Origin: Gloeophyllum trabeum ATCC 11539
Lineage: Eukaryota; Basidiomycota; Agaricomycetes; Gloeophyllales; Gloeophyllaceae
Reading direction: 5' to 3'
DNA: 64,000 bases
NCBI RefSeq assembly: GCF_000344685.1
Contig: NW_006920410.1
Location: forward strand, 1,634,608-1,698,607
A program made the translations under genes and the position numbers. The notes under the pieces were generated by a model that made no database searches, was not told the DNA's origin, and worked only from the letters and a program-made list of their open reading frames with translations. This document shows, in pieces, positions 45,332 to 57,818 of the stretch. Every line of letters begins with the position of its first letter. Positions within the stretch are counted from its first letter, which is position 1.

Positions 45332-45497
45332 GACACGACACGTAGGACACTTCCGGGCGTCAATGCAAGTACGGCAAAGGATTCGAGATATCGTTACTAT
45401 TAGATGGAGTGAAGATTATACCCAGCTACAATATCATGTACACTAGAACTATATACGGTAGAGGTATATGTCTTGCTGCATTGTATTCATCAGGACT

Positions 45498-47943
45498 CTA
45501 ACTGGCATGTGAAGGCCCGGCGCCCGATCCATCGTCACTCCCGCGCGTTTTCGCGCCTCTCACCTCCCCATCCTTACTTCCCTGCGCCAAGCTCTCCGCC
45601 ATACTTTCCCTCTCCCTATCACCCTGCACCGTACCCGGGCTCTTACTCCCCTCCTCTCTGGCATCCCCATCCTTCCCATGCCGCTCCACCCGCTCCTCCT
45701 TCCTCCCCTCCTTCCCCTCCACGGCCCTCGCAAGGTGGTCCGCGATCCCCAGGTAAAACTGCGCGGGGCGGAACTTGATCTCGCGGCCCATGATCTCCGC
45801 CCACTTGTAGCGCGCGGTGTTGATCCACCCGACGAGGTCGAGGTGGTTCACGTGCTCGAGCGTGCCGAGGTACGTGCCCCACTTGGCGGACGCGAGCGAG
45901 ACGAGCCCGTCGTTCGGGCCCTCTTTCTCGAGGATGACGCCGTGCGAGAACCTAGCGCGCGGATGTTAGCTGTTAGCTTGCTGGGAGGGCTGGCACGGGA
46001 GATGCGGTGGGGTGGGGTTGTGGTGTGGTTGGTGGATACGTACTTCCAGGTGTCGATGAAGCCGGGCTCGTACACGGCGCCCCAGCTGAAGTACTTCACC
46101 CCAGGCACGTCCGGCGTCATCTCGTTGAACTTGCGCATGTTCTCCATGGTGAGAAACTCGAACGCTTTCCCGTCGCCGCCTCCGTTCTGCCAGGGACTGT
46201 GTTAGCGAGTCATCTTGGAGCGCATATAGTGGGCCATGGCGGGAGGGGGCGCCACGTTCAGAGGCAATCCGGAAGTAAAGACCGTCGACCGCCCCCTGCA
46301 GACCAAGCGCACGCAGAGGAAGGCTTACCGGTAACATGTCGAGCAGGCCGAGCACACTCGGCAGCCGCTCCTTCCCGACCGTCTCCATAAAGTAGTCAGC
46401 AAAATACGACCCCCGATGTGGAGTGGCGATCGTTGTTATGCTCAGGACCTATGAAATGCCCTTGATTCAGCATGGGGCAGTGGAAAACGACATGTCTGGG
46501 CACCTGAAAGGGGTACGGACGCTCCGGGTCCTGCTCCGAAGGTGGGGGCAGCAGATGAGTCGTCAGGTATCTACAATCCAAGCCGCCCATACTGTGCCCT
46601 AGAACGCGTTCGCCGTTAACGTCCACGCCGCGAATGTAACGCAAACCCGGAAACTCACCCACCTATCAGATGAATCTTGCGCCCCTCGTACTTCTCCTTG
46701 ATCTTCTCGAAGAGCACCTGCGCGCGATCGATGGGCGAGGACGTCGCGGGCACGCGCGTGATGAGTACTTGTATGCCGTGCGATTCCAGGGCGGAGGTGA
46801 TCCCGCGCCAGTGCGTTACCTGGGTTAAGGTTAGGGGTGGGGGTGGTCAGGTCAGTGGACACGTACTTGAAGCGGCGCGATGGCAGGCCCGATCGTGACG
46901 CTGTCGAAGCCGAGCAGCCCGTGGCAGAAGACGATGGGATGCTCGGGCGCGAGGTAGCTCTCGCCCTCCGCCTCCGCCTCTTTCAGCGCGTCCTCGACGT
47001 CCTCGTGGTGCCGCGTCTCGCCTTCGTCCTTGCTGTCCGGCAAGACGCCCGAGAACCACGATTTCCAGGCGGAGGGCGAGGCAGCGGTGGTGTGCAGCGG
47101 GCGGGCGTGCGCGGGCGTCGGCTGCGAGAGCGTATGCCTGTGCGCGGGCGGGTGCGTCTGGGCGCGCTCGAGGAGCGTGCGGACGGCGTCGAGGCTGGTG
47201 CGGCCGGGCGGGGAGCAGCTGAGGATGATGGGGCTGGCGGGGGCCTGGGTGTCCCAGTCGATGCTGTAGTCGCTGGGGCCGCGGTCGTGGCCGGGGCGGG
47301 CTTCGATTGGGGGGCTGGCGTTGACGTAGGGGTGGTCGAGGAGCTCGCCGCGCTCGTAGAGAGGCGGCGGGGAGGAGTAGGATAGGGACGAGGTGGGGAG
47401 GGTGGCGCGGGTGAGGGATTCGAAGAGCGGTGGCCGGAAGGAGTGTTCGTTGTTCGGCAGGGAGCGGAGGTGGGCGGTGGGAGGAGGGCGGGGGAGCGGG
47501 AGTTCAGATGTCAGTGCCTCGGCGATTCGCGGATCTGGACTGGGAAGGGGACTCGGTGAAGAGGAACGCGGAGTGCGCGCTGGAGACGCAGAGCGGGGTG
47601 AATGCGTCGGTGAATTGAGCCAGCGGAGGATCGGCAGCGTGAGCGGGTCGGGCTTGCGCGTTTCCTTCGCGGGTTCCCCACTCTTCGGAGCAGCCGATAT
47701 CCGCATGTTTCCCTGGCTCGACGACGATGCAGAGGAAGACAGCGACGCCCTGGACGCACTGGCGTGGATCGCCGCAGCGGGTGCGCGCGGCCTCATGTCG
47801 GGCTCCTGTGCACCCGATTTGGTGCTTTCAATCGAGGACCGCGATGAGTTCGAGCCTGGATTCTGGACGAGGGACTGCAGTCTTTGGGAGAGCGGGGTAC
47901 GCGGTCTGTCTGCGTCGGTGGATGAGCGCGAGGGCGAGTCCAT
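45498..47943 (-). CDS. TGL2-like triacylglycerol lipase
   Basis: Alpha/beta-hydrolase lipase related to yeast Tgl2, a mitochondrial triacylglycerol lipase. The start is placed at MDSPSRSSTDADRPRTPLSQ; an upstream in-frame ATG at 48027 exists but would place the whole CRE-type motif inside the coding region. A long Ser/Pro-rich N-terminal region (about 300 residues) precedes the catalytic part: IVFCHGLLGFDSV, the nucleophile elbow IGHSMGGLDCRYL (Ser), ATPHRGS, and MRKFNEMTPDVPGVKYFSWG. The segment NDGLVS and HLDLVGW hold the probable Asp and His. The charged tail ends GAGPSHAS. The stretch is notably GC-rich, which creates long antisense shadow frames. It diverges from ArgRS. Confidence 0.85.
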
Positions 47944-47981
47944 CCCGACGCCATAAAGTGGTCGCTCTAACCAAAGAGCCT

Positions 47982-48000
47982 GTGACGTCACCGTCACTAC
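47982..48000. promoter_or_regulatory. CRE-type motif, copy 1
   Basis: The 19-mer GTGACGTCACCGTCACTAC includes the ATF/CREB palindrome TGACGTCA. It lies about 40 bp upstream of the lipase ATG and 220 bp upstream of ArgRS. An identical 19-mer occurs at 50726-50744. Confidence 0.6.
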
Positions 48001-48218
48001 GACTGTGTCTTCTACACTGTCCTGCAAGACAGTTGACGCTTTGCCATCGACCTCAAAGCTATCCTCGAGACGGTTCCTGAGATGGTATCAAACCGTCAGG
48101 CAAGTCTGGGACGCCCACAGACATGACTTCTCCCGCTGCGTGTCTTGTCTGGTATGACTCGAATGCATACTGAGTCTTCCTGACGCTCCCCCTCTTTTTG
48201 TGCACGGTACCTACCAGC

Positions 48219-50515
48219 ATGTCTTCCCCCGACCTTCCGACAATCGAGGCAGCGGATCCTGCCAACTTCCCGCTCGACTCGTTCAAGATAGCCATCGCAG
48301 TGGTCCTCTCCAATGCGCTCCATCTTCCCCTCAGCACCGCGTTCTCTGGCGTCGACTATGGTAAAAAGGGTGTAGACTTTACGGTCGCGGTTCCCCGCTT
48401 CCGACTCAAAGCCAACCCTGCCGAACTGATAGAAAATTTTACCAGCACGGTGCGTGGTACGTTCAGTCCCATTGGCATCGTAGTGCTGACCTTTCCCACT
48501 GCCAGTTCACTCCCAACCACTACCTCGAACGATGCATCGGAGATGCAGCCTTCCTTCACTTTTACGTCCGCACCCCGACGCTCCTGAAACTCGTCCTCGA
48601 CCGCATCCATCTGCCGCCCTCTCCGTCCCGACCCTCTTTCGGGTCGAATGTGCAAGGGACTGGCAAAAAAGTCATCGTCGAGTTCAGCAGCCCGAATATC
48701 GCAAAGCCCTTCCACGCAGGCCATCTGCGGAGCACCATCATCGGCACGGTTCTGTCGAACATTTCTGAGGCTAACGGGTGGGACGTTGTCAGGATGAACT
48801 AGTGAGCGTTCATTGTGTCTGGGCTCGGAAGTTGGCGCTCATCATTGACTCGATTCTCTTGACGATAGTCTAGGTGACTGGGGGAAACAATTCGGTACCT
48901 ACCCGTCATCCACTTTCTTATCCTGGGTGCCCATGTCTTACTTGTGTGATTCTTGACCAGGACTTCTCGCTGTGGGTTTCGAGCGCTATGGATCCGAAGA
49001 ACTGTTGGCCCAGAACGCCATCATGCACCTCTTCGACGTCTATGTCCGAGTGAATCGCGATGCCGCACACGAAAAAGAAAGTAGCCAACAACGACTCACT
49101 GACGAGAAGGCTCGCGAAGTCTTCCGCAAGATGGAGAGTGGTACGTCCCGTGTCGCTTACTCGTACTCAATCCTATAACAAGGAGCATCAGGCGATGAAG
49201 CGACGCTGTCTCTGTGGCGCCGATTCCGCGAGCTCTCGATCAAGAAGTACCAGGAAGTGTACAATAGGCTACATGTGCGATTTGACGTCTACGCGGGGGA
49301 GTCGCTCGTGCGCTCGGAGCGGATCCAAGCTGCTATGGCTGCTCTAGAAGCGAAGAACCTTCTCACGGACAAGACGTCGAAGGAGAGCGATACTAACTGG
49401 AAGGAAACGAAGGCGGCTCTGAAAAAGGGTGTGCCGGATTCTGTCGACGACGGGGACGAGGACGACGCAAGTGGTGAAGCACCTGCAAAAGCCGTCGACC
49501 TTAGCCAGTGGAAACTGGGAAAGCCTGTCGTACAAAAGCCTGGTACGAGTTCTGGGCCTTCCAGTCAAGTAAATACCTTATCCAGATATAGATGGTACCA
49601 CTATCTACATAATGCGGGACATCGCGGGTGCCTTCCAACGATACGAAGAATACAAATTCGACAAAATGATCTACGTCGTCGGCAACCAGCAGGAAGCGCA
49701 CGTAGCGCAGTTCTTCAGGATCCTCTCCCTCCTGGACGCCCCCTTCGCCGATCGCCTCGAACATGTGAGTTTCGGCAAGGTGAACGGGATGAGCACGCGC
49801 AAGGGGGACGTCAAGTTTCTTGAAGAGATTCTTGACATGGCAAAGGAAGCCATGCTGGCGCAGATGCAGCAGAAGGAAGATAAGTTCCAGGATGTGGAGG
49901 ACCCCGATGCGACTGCGGATCAGATTGGCATGACGTGCGTCAAGATACAGGACATGCGGGCGAAAAGGTGAGTGGACTGCTGCTGATCTTGTGCGCAGGA
50001 TGCTCAAGCACACGTTGCTGTAGGATACATTCGTACAATTTCGAACCCCAGCGGATGACGTCCTTTGAAGGCGACACCGGCGCATATTTGCAGTACGCGC
50101 ATGTTCGACTGCGCTCCGTCGAGCGCCGGGTCGCCCCTACAGTCGTCTTGCCAGATGACCTGTCGCAAATCAACCTGGATCTTTTGGCCGAGCCGAAAGC
50201 GCGAGAGATCGTCTTCATCCTGGGGACGTACCCGGACGTCGTGCGGACGGCTCTGAAGACGTACGAGCCGAGTAATATCGTCTCGTTCAGCTTCAGGTGC
50301 GTCCAGTTTCACAAGCCTTCTCTGTTATTACGTGTCTCTCGTTGACGAATGCATCCAGACTCAGCCATGCCATTAGCTCCGCTTGGGAGACCCTCATCGT
50401 GATGGGCCAAGAGCGGGAGCTTGCGCAAGCGCGTCTTTTTCTTTACACCAGCGCGCGAGACGTGCTGGCTAGCGCCATGCGGTTGTTATCGCTGTCTCCG
50501 CTTTCTCGTATGTGA
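48219..50515 (+). CDS. Arginyl-tRNA synthetase
   Basis: Class I aminoacyl-tRNA synthetase that charges tRNA-Arg. The start [20 protein letters not shown] suits the fungal enzyme. The N-terminal Add-1 domain is followed by the HIGH signature in [18 protein letters not shown] and then [12 protein letters not shown], which needs two introns around 48804-48960. The KMSKS equivalent [13 protein letters not shown] is present, as is the DALR anticodon-binding domain at the end ([38 protein letters not shown]). A conserved [20 protein letters not shown] joins after an intron near 49540-49595. About 625 residues. A single fungal gene often serves cytosol and mitochondria, but no clear presequence is seen here. 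Confidence 0.95.
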
Positions 50516-50725
50516 GCATGATTGTATATGTTGTCGTTTTGCTTTCGCATTGCTGTCGATGTCATGCGTTGGAGAATATGCATTGGGGAGTTGGGAATAG
50601 AGAAGATGAAAATACTAGCACGTCGATAACCTTTGGCGTTGAAAGCATATGAACTTCAGAGTTGCTCACTGCGTAATGTGGCGAGCAAGCCGAGCTACAC
50701 TGCAGGATATACCGACGTCCTAATC

Positions 50726-50744
50726 GTGACGTCACCGTCACTAC
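50726..50744. promoter_or_regulatory. CRE-type motif, copy 2
   Basis: The 19-mer is identical to 47982-48000 and ends 19 nt before the ATG of the small zinc-finger gene, so it is probably in its core promoter or 5' leader. Confidence 0.6.
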
Positions 50745-50763
50745 TGCCCTTTATCCCGAGCCC

Positions 50764-51193
50764 ATGAGCGCAGGCCATCCGATCTTGCCTTCTGTGTTGC
50801 CCTCAGCTCCTGCTCTGCAAGACGGTTTGTTGTCACTTCCGCGTCTAATGCGCAAGGGTTGACACCATATATGTTAGTCGAGACGACGCCGGAGCAAATC
50901 GCAAAGGGCGTAGGGAAGGTTGCCACACCCGCTGAGTACGTCTACTATTAGTGTGCCTCTGGGGAACTCATGAAGATATCGTTTTCCGGGTTTGCCAGCA
51001 CTCCCATATTCATATGTGCATTCGATGGTACGTCAACATCTTTGCCTTACCTCCATTTGTGCGTGCGCCGCTGACGCGGGTACCGCCCGCAGAATGCTAC
51101 CGTCTCTTCCCCAACCGCGACCGTCTAATGGCGCACCGCAAACGTGACCATGGTACTGAGGAGGCGGGAGACGTAATCACTTGGAATGAGTGA
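50764..51193 (+). CDS. Small C2H2 zinc-finger protein, 82 aa
   Basis: Four exons (50764-50824, 50878-50935, 50999-51027, 51093-51193) sum to 249 nt in one frame with good splice sites. The product begins MSAGHPILPSVLPSAPALQD. One C2H2 finger is assembled across the last three exons: ICAFDECYRLFPNRDRLMAH followed by RKRDH, spaced C-x4-C-x12-H-x4-H. It ends GDVITWNE. A single finger with x4 between cysteines fits RNA- or protein-binding fingers as well as DNA-binding ones. No family name is recognised. No exon is longer than about 100 nt, so simple ORF scans miss it. Confidence 0.75.
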
Positions 51194-52607
51194 ATATACA
51201 GTATAACGCTCGACGCGTTTTCAGCTTCAAGCGCAGTCTCGCTTGCCCTCCGTTCGGGTGTGAATCAAGGATCTCGTTCTAAAATAGTACAGTGTTGGTG
51301 GGGTACGTCCGTTCTTGTTCCCCATCTGCAGCTAAATCAGATGCTGATTGTAAAATAGGATCAGGATCAGCAGTTGGTTGTTTGGACGAAGTGATGAGAA
51401 GGCCAGCGGAAATGGGGGCAAACCAGCGGCTTGATGATCTTTGCTAGCCCTGATTACAGCGGGAGTATGGTTCAATCCTCATAGAATTACTCGCCTTGGA
51501 TAGGGCCTTGGTCACGGGCCGTTGGACATAGGACGGCACTAGAGATAACGAGTCTGTGGCTGAAGGTATACACAGTGCCCTACAAGCATGCGGAGTTGGC
51601 CCTCCAGAGTGAGAAGATCACTATCTCAAGACATCTCGTAAGCAGCGACCGCGGCGGAAGTGGTAAGGTCAGCTGAAAGCATAAGTGGACGTGAGGCGGT
51701 CCTGCCAACTGAGAGCAGCCATGGGAAGGTGCTGGGTAATCATGTTTCTTGAGATAGATGCATCTCTCGGTCTTGGACTAGTTGGACGAGGATCATCAAT
51801 CATGGCCGTGCGAGGTACCGTCACCTCGACATGACACGGTTACCACTAGTCAGCGCATCGAGGACGTCACTTTGTACCTGTCCAGCACGCGAAACGTTCG
51901 ACTGGGGTTATTCCTGCTCAGCGCCAGGATTTCTTGCTTTCTGGGTTCAATTCGCGAGGCGATCCATATAAGCGTGAGCGTGCCATAATAAGGCGGATCC
52001 GAAGCTGAGGAGTTCGGGCTCGACGGCATTCTCCGCTATAAAACCGCAGAGCGGACGCAGCGGGTCGGCCTCGGTTTTCTCGGTATGCCCTGCAGGCCTG
52101 TCGAGTGTAGGCGTGTCCAGGTAAGAAAGGATGCGAGAGGATTGCAAACGCACGGGCCGCCACTCGCATTAACGCGTCGAGGCAGCCTGCCTTCTATGGC
52201 AACAGCATTGTCGTTATGGCAATTGAGGAGATGAGAGGGGATATGTGCGAGCCAACTGACAGCAGGCATGGATGAGCGGTGTTATTGTGGTTCCTTTAGA
52301 CGCCAGATATGTTCTGCAGAGCATCATAGAGCGTTATGGCCAGCAAAGACGGGAGTATATTAGACAAATGAAAGTGGGAACAAAGGCTGGAACGAGGGGG
52401 ATTGAGACGCCGCAAATAGTAGCAAACTTGCAGCCATCACAGCACGGAAAGTTGCTGGCGCACGACGAAGGCGCCTGAGTTCTCATACAGGCAGGGCCTG
52501 TCTATCCTTACCCTTTCTTGCCAGTCATACCCGGCTTTGTATCTTTATAATTCCGCCCACCACGTTCGGCAGCCATACCGTCCCTCCTCGGATCCAGAGG
52601 TCGAAGA
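51194..52607. other. 1.4-kb spacer upstream of the kelch gene
   Basis: No supported gene. Small frames (51782-51988, 52272-52478 plus; 51918-52269 minus) lack recognisable motifs. A box-B-like GGTTCAATCC near 51470 is not part of a foldable tRNA. The stretch may hold a long 5' leader and promoter for the kelch gene. Confidence 0.45.
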
Positions 52608-55600
52608 ATGTCCTTCTTCTCCAGGAAGAAGCATCCTAGCCAGAGCCAGCTGCAGTCCCAAAATGTAACTGTCGCCCAAGCACCCAGCGCTGCTCTGGCT
52701 CAGCTCAAGGAAGGTCAAGCTCAGCAGCAGGCCCAGCAGCAACAACAGCAGCAGCAGGCGAGAGATGCTCTTGATTCGTGAGTCTGGGTTCCTCGGTTGA
52801 TAACATACATCTCTTAGCCTTCTGTCTATACGAAACGGCCGCCTTCGCGCACGTTGTCCGTCCTCCTCACATACAGTGCCCAATCCCAAGGCCAATCGCA
52901 GGGTATGAACGGTCCGCAGGCGTCCGCCACAAACGGCGCCCATCCAAGCCAGCAGTCGCAGCCACGTCAAAACGGCACTGGGCCGACACCGCAGCCGCCC
53001 GCCTCATCACAGCAGGCCCAGCAACAACCTTCGCAGCAACCTGGGCAACAGTCGCGGCCAGCATGGCCGTGGTCCCAGCGTCGGCTGAATCTCCCCCCTC
53101 CGCAGGTCCTGCCCAAACCAGGGGTAGCTCCCCCAACGTCGCCGTCGCCATCACCCTTCCCTAGGTACGGTCATGCCATGCCAATGACACCTACGAACTC
53201 CGGAGATCTGTATCTATTCGGAGGGCTCGTCCGAGAGACTGTACGAAACGATCTGTATCTGTTTTCCGCTCGCGATCTCTCGGCGACGTTACTTCAGACG
53301 GGGGGCGAAGTACCGTCCCCCCGAGTCGGACATGCATCTGCCCTTGTCAGTAATGTCCTTATCGTGTGGGGAGGGGATACCAAGACGGACGGCAAAGCGA
53401 GGCCCAACGATAAGCTGGATGATGGGTTATACTTGTTGAATCTCGGTGAGAGCGCATATCCCTTCTAGTATGACGTTTATCTGACTGGTAGTGCAGTTTC
53501 TCGAGAATGGACTCGCGTAGGCGTCCAGGGTCCTAGTCCCGTAGGACGGTACGGGCATGCTGTTACGATGGTGGGCTCCAAATTCTTTGTATTTGGAGGT
53601 CAGGTCGACGGCCAATTTCTCAACGACTTATGGGCTTTTGACCTTAATTCTCGTGAGTACTGCCAGAGGCTATGTGAAAGATGGATAATGACCATTCTGC
53701 CGTTCTTTAGTGAGGTCGAAGGCTACATGGGAGCTTTATGAGCCGACATCTGGTCCTAAGCCAGCTCACCGAACTGGTCACGTCTGTATCACATACGGTG
53801 ACCGCGTGCTCGTGTTCGTGCCCGTCATTATCTCCTTGCTTTACAATTGCCTGACACATCGATATCTGCATCAGCTTCGGCGGTACTGACGGGCAGTATC
53901 ACTACAACGACACTTGGGAATTTAATCTCGCCACTCGAAGATGGACCGAGCTCCAGTGTATCGGTTATACACCCGCGCCCCGTGAAGGCCATGCTGCTGC
54001 GCTGGTCGATGATGTGATGTATGTGTTCGGGGGACGGGGTGTTGATGGCAAAGATTTGGGTGACCTGGCAGCATTCAAGATCACCAGTGAGTCTCCTTCC
54101 CCTACCGTGCCGTTCTACTTACCTATGCGTCTCCCAGACAACCGATGGTTTATGTTCCAGAACATGGGCCCGTCTCCCAGCGGCCGATCTGGGCATGCCA
54201 TGGCATCCATGGGCACCAGAGTTTTTGTTCTGGGAGGCGAATCTTACGCTCCTTCAAAACCAGAGGATTCCACTCTCATTCATGTCCTCGATACAAGTGT
54301 GTTTATATATTATATATCGCCAAATTCATCCTCTGACACTATATTCCAGAACACATCAAGTACCCAGATCCCAGCAGCAAGCCCCCTCCAGCAAATGGTG
54401 CAGCAATTACAGGCAGAAAGTCGTCCATCGGTGGACCACAAGCGCCTGGTGGCCCGGCGTCCTCTTCGCCCCATCCAAGCTCGATCATCAATGGCACTCG
54501 CTCCATGTCTCCTTCCGTCCAAGGACAAGACTCTAATGAAGAGTTACGCCGTGCCATGTCTCCTCCAGGTGGCAGACCAGGCGTAAAACCGATGAACGGC
54601 ACAGCGCAATCACCCTTCCCGAGTAGTGCCAAAGGAAAGGCGCCTATGCGACCCAGGCGGGATGACGAAGAGGGCCTCACTGATGACGGTCACGATGCTG
54701 CTACGTCAGAATCCGTTATCAGAGAGAGAGCTGCGTCCCCCGAGCAAGGGCAGACACGAGCGAAGAGCCCGACATCTCACCCCAGTCGCGCGGTCTCCCC
54801 TGCCGGCCAACCCGATTCTTATGCAGTTCAGCAGCCAGTGAATATGGCCAGTGTGACCTTGGCTAAGAATGGACTAGCTGGTAGGAGTCCCTCGCCCGTC
54901 GTGGATCGCAGCAAGGCCCCACCCGACGCCTTCTATAACCCTGCTTCAGGAACGCCAACAACACCTAATGGATACGGTCATGTCAAAGCCGGACCCGGTT
55001 CTACAGGTAATATTACGGCAGACCTGATCAGAGACCTGAAGGCGAAGGAAGCCGAGATGGACACGATGAAGAAGCGAGAGGCGTGGATGAAAGCGATCCT
55101 CAACCAAGCCTCGCGTTCTGGGTTCGTGTACTCAGACATGGACTCGAAAGATGTCACAGAATTGGACACCAATGGCTCAGCTCAAGATATAGAAGGGGAT
55201 AAGATTGCTGACATGGTCCTGAGCTTCAAGCAGCTGAAGGCTAAGATGCAGGTGAGCCATTATTATTGTGTGCAGTCATCAGCATGTAACCCGCGTCTAG
55301 TCTATGCTTGCTACACAAGCTCGGGATGCTTCCGAACGTGTGTCTGAGGCCTTGAAGATGCAGTCCAGCGCTGTGCAAGAGGCTGCGTATTATAGGGCCA
55401 AACTCTCTGCTTATGAGTCTGGTTCGGAAGGAGACATTGCTCGTTTGGAACGCGAGAGGGTCCTCGAACTGGAACGGCAATTGTCGAGCATGGCATCTCT
55501 GGCAGCAGAGAAGGACCGTAAAATTGCCGAACTTGGCGACTCTCTATCTTTACAGACTACTTTGCTGGAGCAGGCCGAAGCTCGGGCTGCCGATTCTTCG

Positions 55601-57541
55601 AAGCGGGCCGAGATGGTCGAGGAAGCCCACGAGAGGACGGTACGGGAGCATATGTCTCTGCAGGAGAAGGCGGTCGCGCTTGAGGCTACTGTCCGAGATC
55701 ATGCTGATCAGCTTCTCACTCATAAATCTGCGTTGGAGCAGAAGGAAGCCGAGCGTGCTCGTTTGGAAGCCATGGTTGAAGAGCTGACACATACTCGGGA
55801 TCAACACGTTCGCGTTCTGGATCAAACTCGTGCTGCTTTGGAGGCCGCCTCGGCCCGGTCAGATGAAGTGGATGCTCAACATCAACGGACTCGGGAACAC
55901 CTCAATCAAGTGGAGGCCGATCTCATCGATCTCCGCGGGGAACTGGAAGCTCGTACCTCTGAAGTCGAATCCCTCAGGGCAAGGCTAGTAGAGACAGAAA
56001 ACTCATGGGCCAAGTCACGCGAAGAGGCCGATGCCTTCCGAGCGCTCACTACTGGTAGTATTGGAGAAATACTGGACTCGCATCGCGATCTAAGGGCTGA
56101 CGAGGATCGTATGACTCGCGGTCACGCCGATAAGGTACATGCTCTGGAGGAAGAGAATCGCTCGTTGCGCGGAGTGTTGAACGACTCTACGCAGCGCCTC
56201 GACGACGCGCAAAAGGAACTTCGCGAGGAACGTCGACGACTTCGAGACATTGAAGCTGACAGGATGGCCTTGCGAGCTCAGGTGGTCGGTCTGCGCGCAC
56301 AATTATCCAACGCGCTGGCCGACAGTGGCCGAATGCGAAAGGATCTCATTGCCAAAGAGTCGGAACTCAGACAAAAGACGAAGGAGGCGGCCGATGCCGA
56401 TATACGGCTTGGTACTCTGCGCAACTATCTTGCAGAGAATGGTATCATTGCCGAGGAGGATAACAGTGAAGGTCTTTCTCGTCTTGAGGAGCTGGAGAAC
56501 AAGTTAGAAGAGACGGCCCGGCTGCATGAGCAGGCAGAAAGGGAGCTGGACGTGATTTCAAGACAAAAGCGAGATGCAGAAGCTCAAGCAAATGAGCTCA
56601 GTATAGAGCTGACTAGGATCCGCTCAACGCAGAGTCCTTCGAACCAGAAGGTGGATCCAGCCGCAGTTCTGCGTGCTAATGAGCTTGAGCGGCGTCTGGA
56701 AGAGACTGAACGAGGATATAAGTCGCGCTTACAGCAGCTTGAAGAAGATTACCAGCTTGCCGTCCACTATGTGAAGTGAGTGCAGGCAAGTTCTTTTGTA
56801 TATATAAACCGATGATCTTACCGATAATGAAGAGGGACTGAGAAAATGATGCGCAAGATGAAGGACGAGTTAACAAAGCAGAAAACCCTCAATTCAAACC
56901 TGCAGGCGGAGCTGGATGCGACGCGTGGATATGATGCGGGCTCTAGGCTCCGTGGTATGAACGGACGCGGCACTCCTTCGTCTGACGATGGACACGAGGC
57001 AATGCGTGGCCAACTCGTGGAAGCTCAGCGTCAGGTGCAACGTCTAACCAGCGACAATAGGGATCTCCGCTTACGGTTAGACTCCCTCGAGCAAGATCTT
57101 GAACGCCTCCGAGACAATCTGGTTGCTTCTCAGAGGGAGTCAGACGACCGGTTGGCCAGGATAGAAGAATTGGAGCAGGAAATCGAGAGACTTCAAGCAT
57201 CCTTGGTCGTCGCTCGCGGAGGCAACGACGAGACACTCCTTGAACAGCTCAGCAGGGAGAATACCGACCTCAAACGAGAGAACGAGCAGTTATCGCACAA
57301 GATAGGGCTTCTCCTAGAAGTAGATCAGCCTGCGTTCGGCCAAGCTCGTCCTCTATCTGGTATATCCGCTCGTCGTGCCAGCAGTTCCAGCTCGGAAGCC
57401 GCCCTAGCGTTTGAGCATCTTTCGAACGAACTGGATGATTGGCAGCGACAATTAGCCAGCTCTATGAGCAATCGCAGGCCGCTCAGTGATTTCGACTCTG
57501 ATCCCATAAGAGGGCACGAACGGACTCGGTCCAGGTCATAG
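52608..57541 (+). CDS. Kelch-repeat coiled-coil protein, Tea1/Kel type
   Basis: Polarity factor family: fission yeast Tea1 rides microtubules to cell tips and yeast Kel1/2 act in polarity and mating. The start [20 protein letters not shown] leads into a Gln-rich tract near 52705-52760. About six kelch blades follow, each with a double-Gly strand: [26 protein letters not shown], a blade with [26 protein letters not shown] and VFVLGGES. Next is a Ser/Pro-rich linker, and then a long coiled coil (55300-57540) rich in Glu, Leu, Arg and Gln. The final short intron near 56779-56843 joins HYVK to [10 protein letters not shown]. Roughly 1,450 residues. Expected at hyphal tips. Confidence 0.9.
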
Positions 57542-57818
57542 CCTTCCTTTTCATTGTACATATATACCCCATCATCTTGTCCCCTGCAAAGGTGTCTCCA
57601 CACTCCTTTAGTCATGTTTGCATCCTACATTATTTGTCTCTCTTCACAATTGCTTTCGGGTCTACTATTTTCGATTATATATTGCAGTAGTATGGTTGTG
57701 CTCTCCTCATGCGCATATAATGATATTAGGTATTTGCTGGCAAAGCTTCGGTTAGGTATGAATGGTAAATTACTGCATGCATGCGTGGAGAACAAGGTAG
57801 GCGGTCTAGATAATCGAC

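Noticed and set aside
46837..47956. Long plus-strand frames (182 and 187 aa) opposite the lipase gene
   Set aside because: They are Gly/Arg/Val-rich shadows of a GC-rich Ser/Pro-coding region on the minus strand; no domain is seen.
51440..51500. Possible tRNA suggested by GGTTCAATCC box B
   Set aside because: The T-stem does not pair, no A box or acceptor stem is found upstream, so no cloverleaf can be drawn.
52272..52478. 68-aa frame upstream of the kelch gene
   Set aside because: Could be an upstream ORF in a long leader, but there is no independent evidence such as a motif or splice support.
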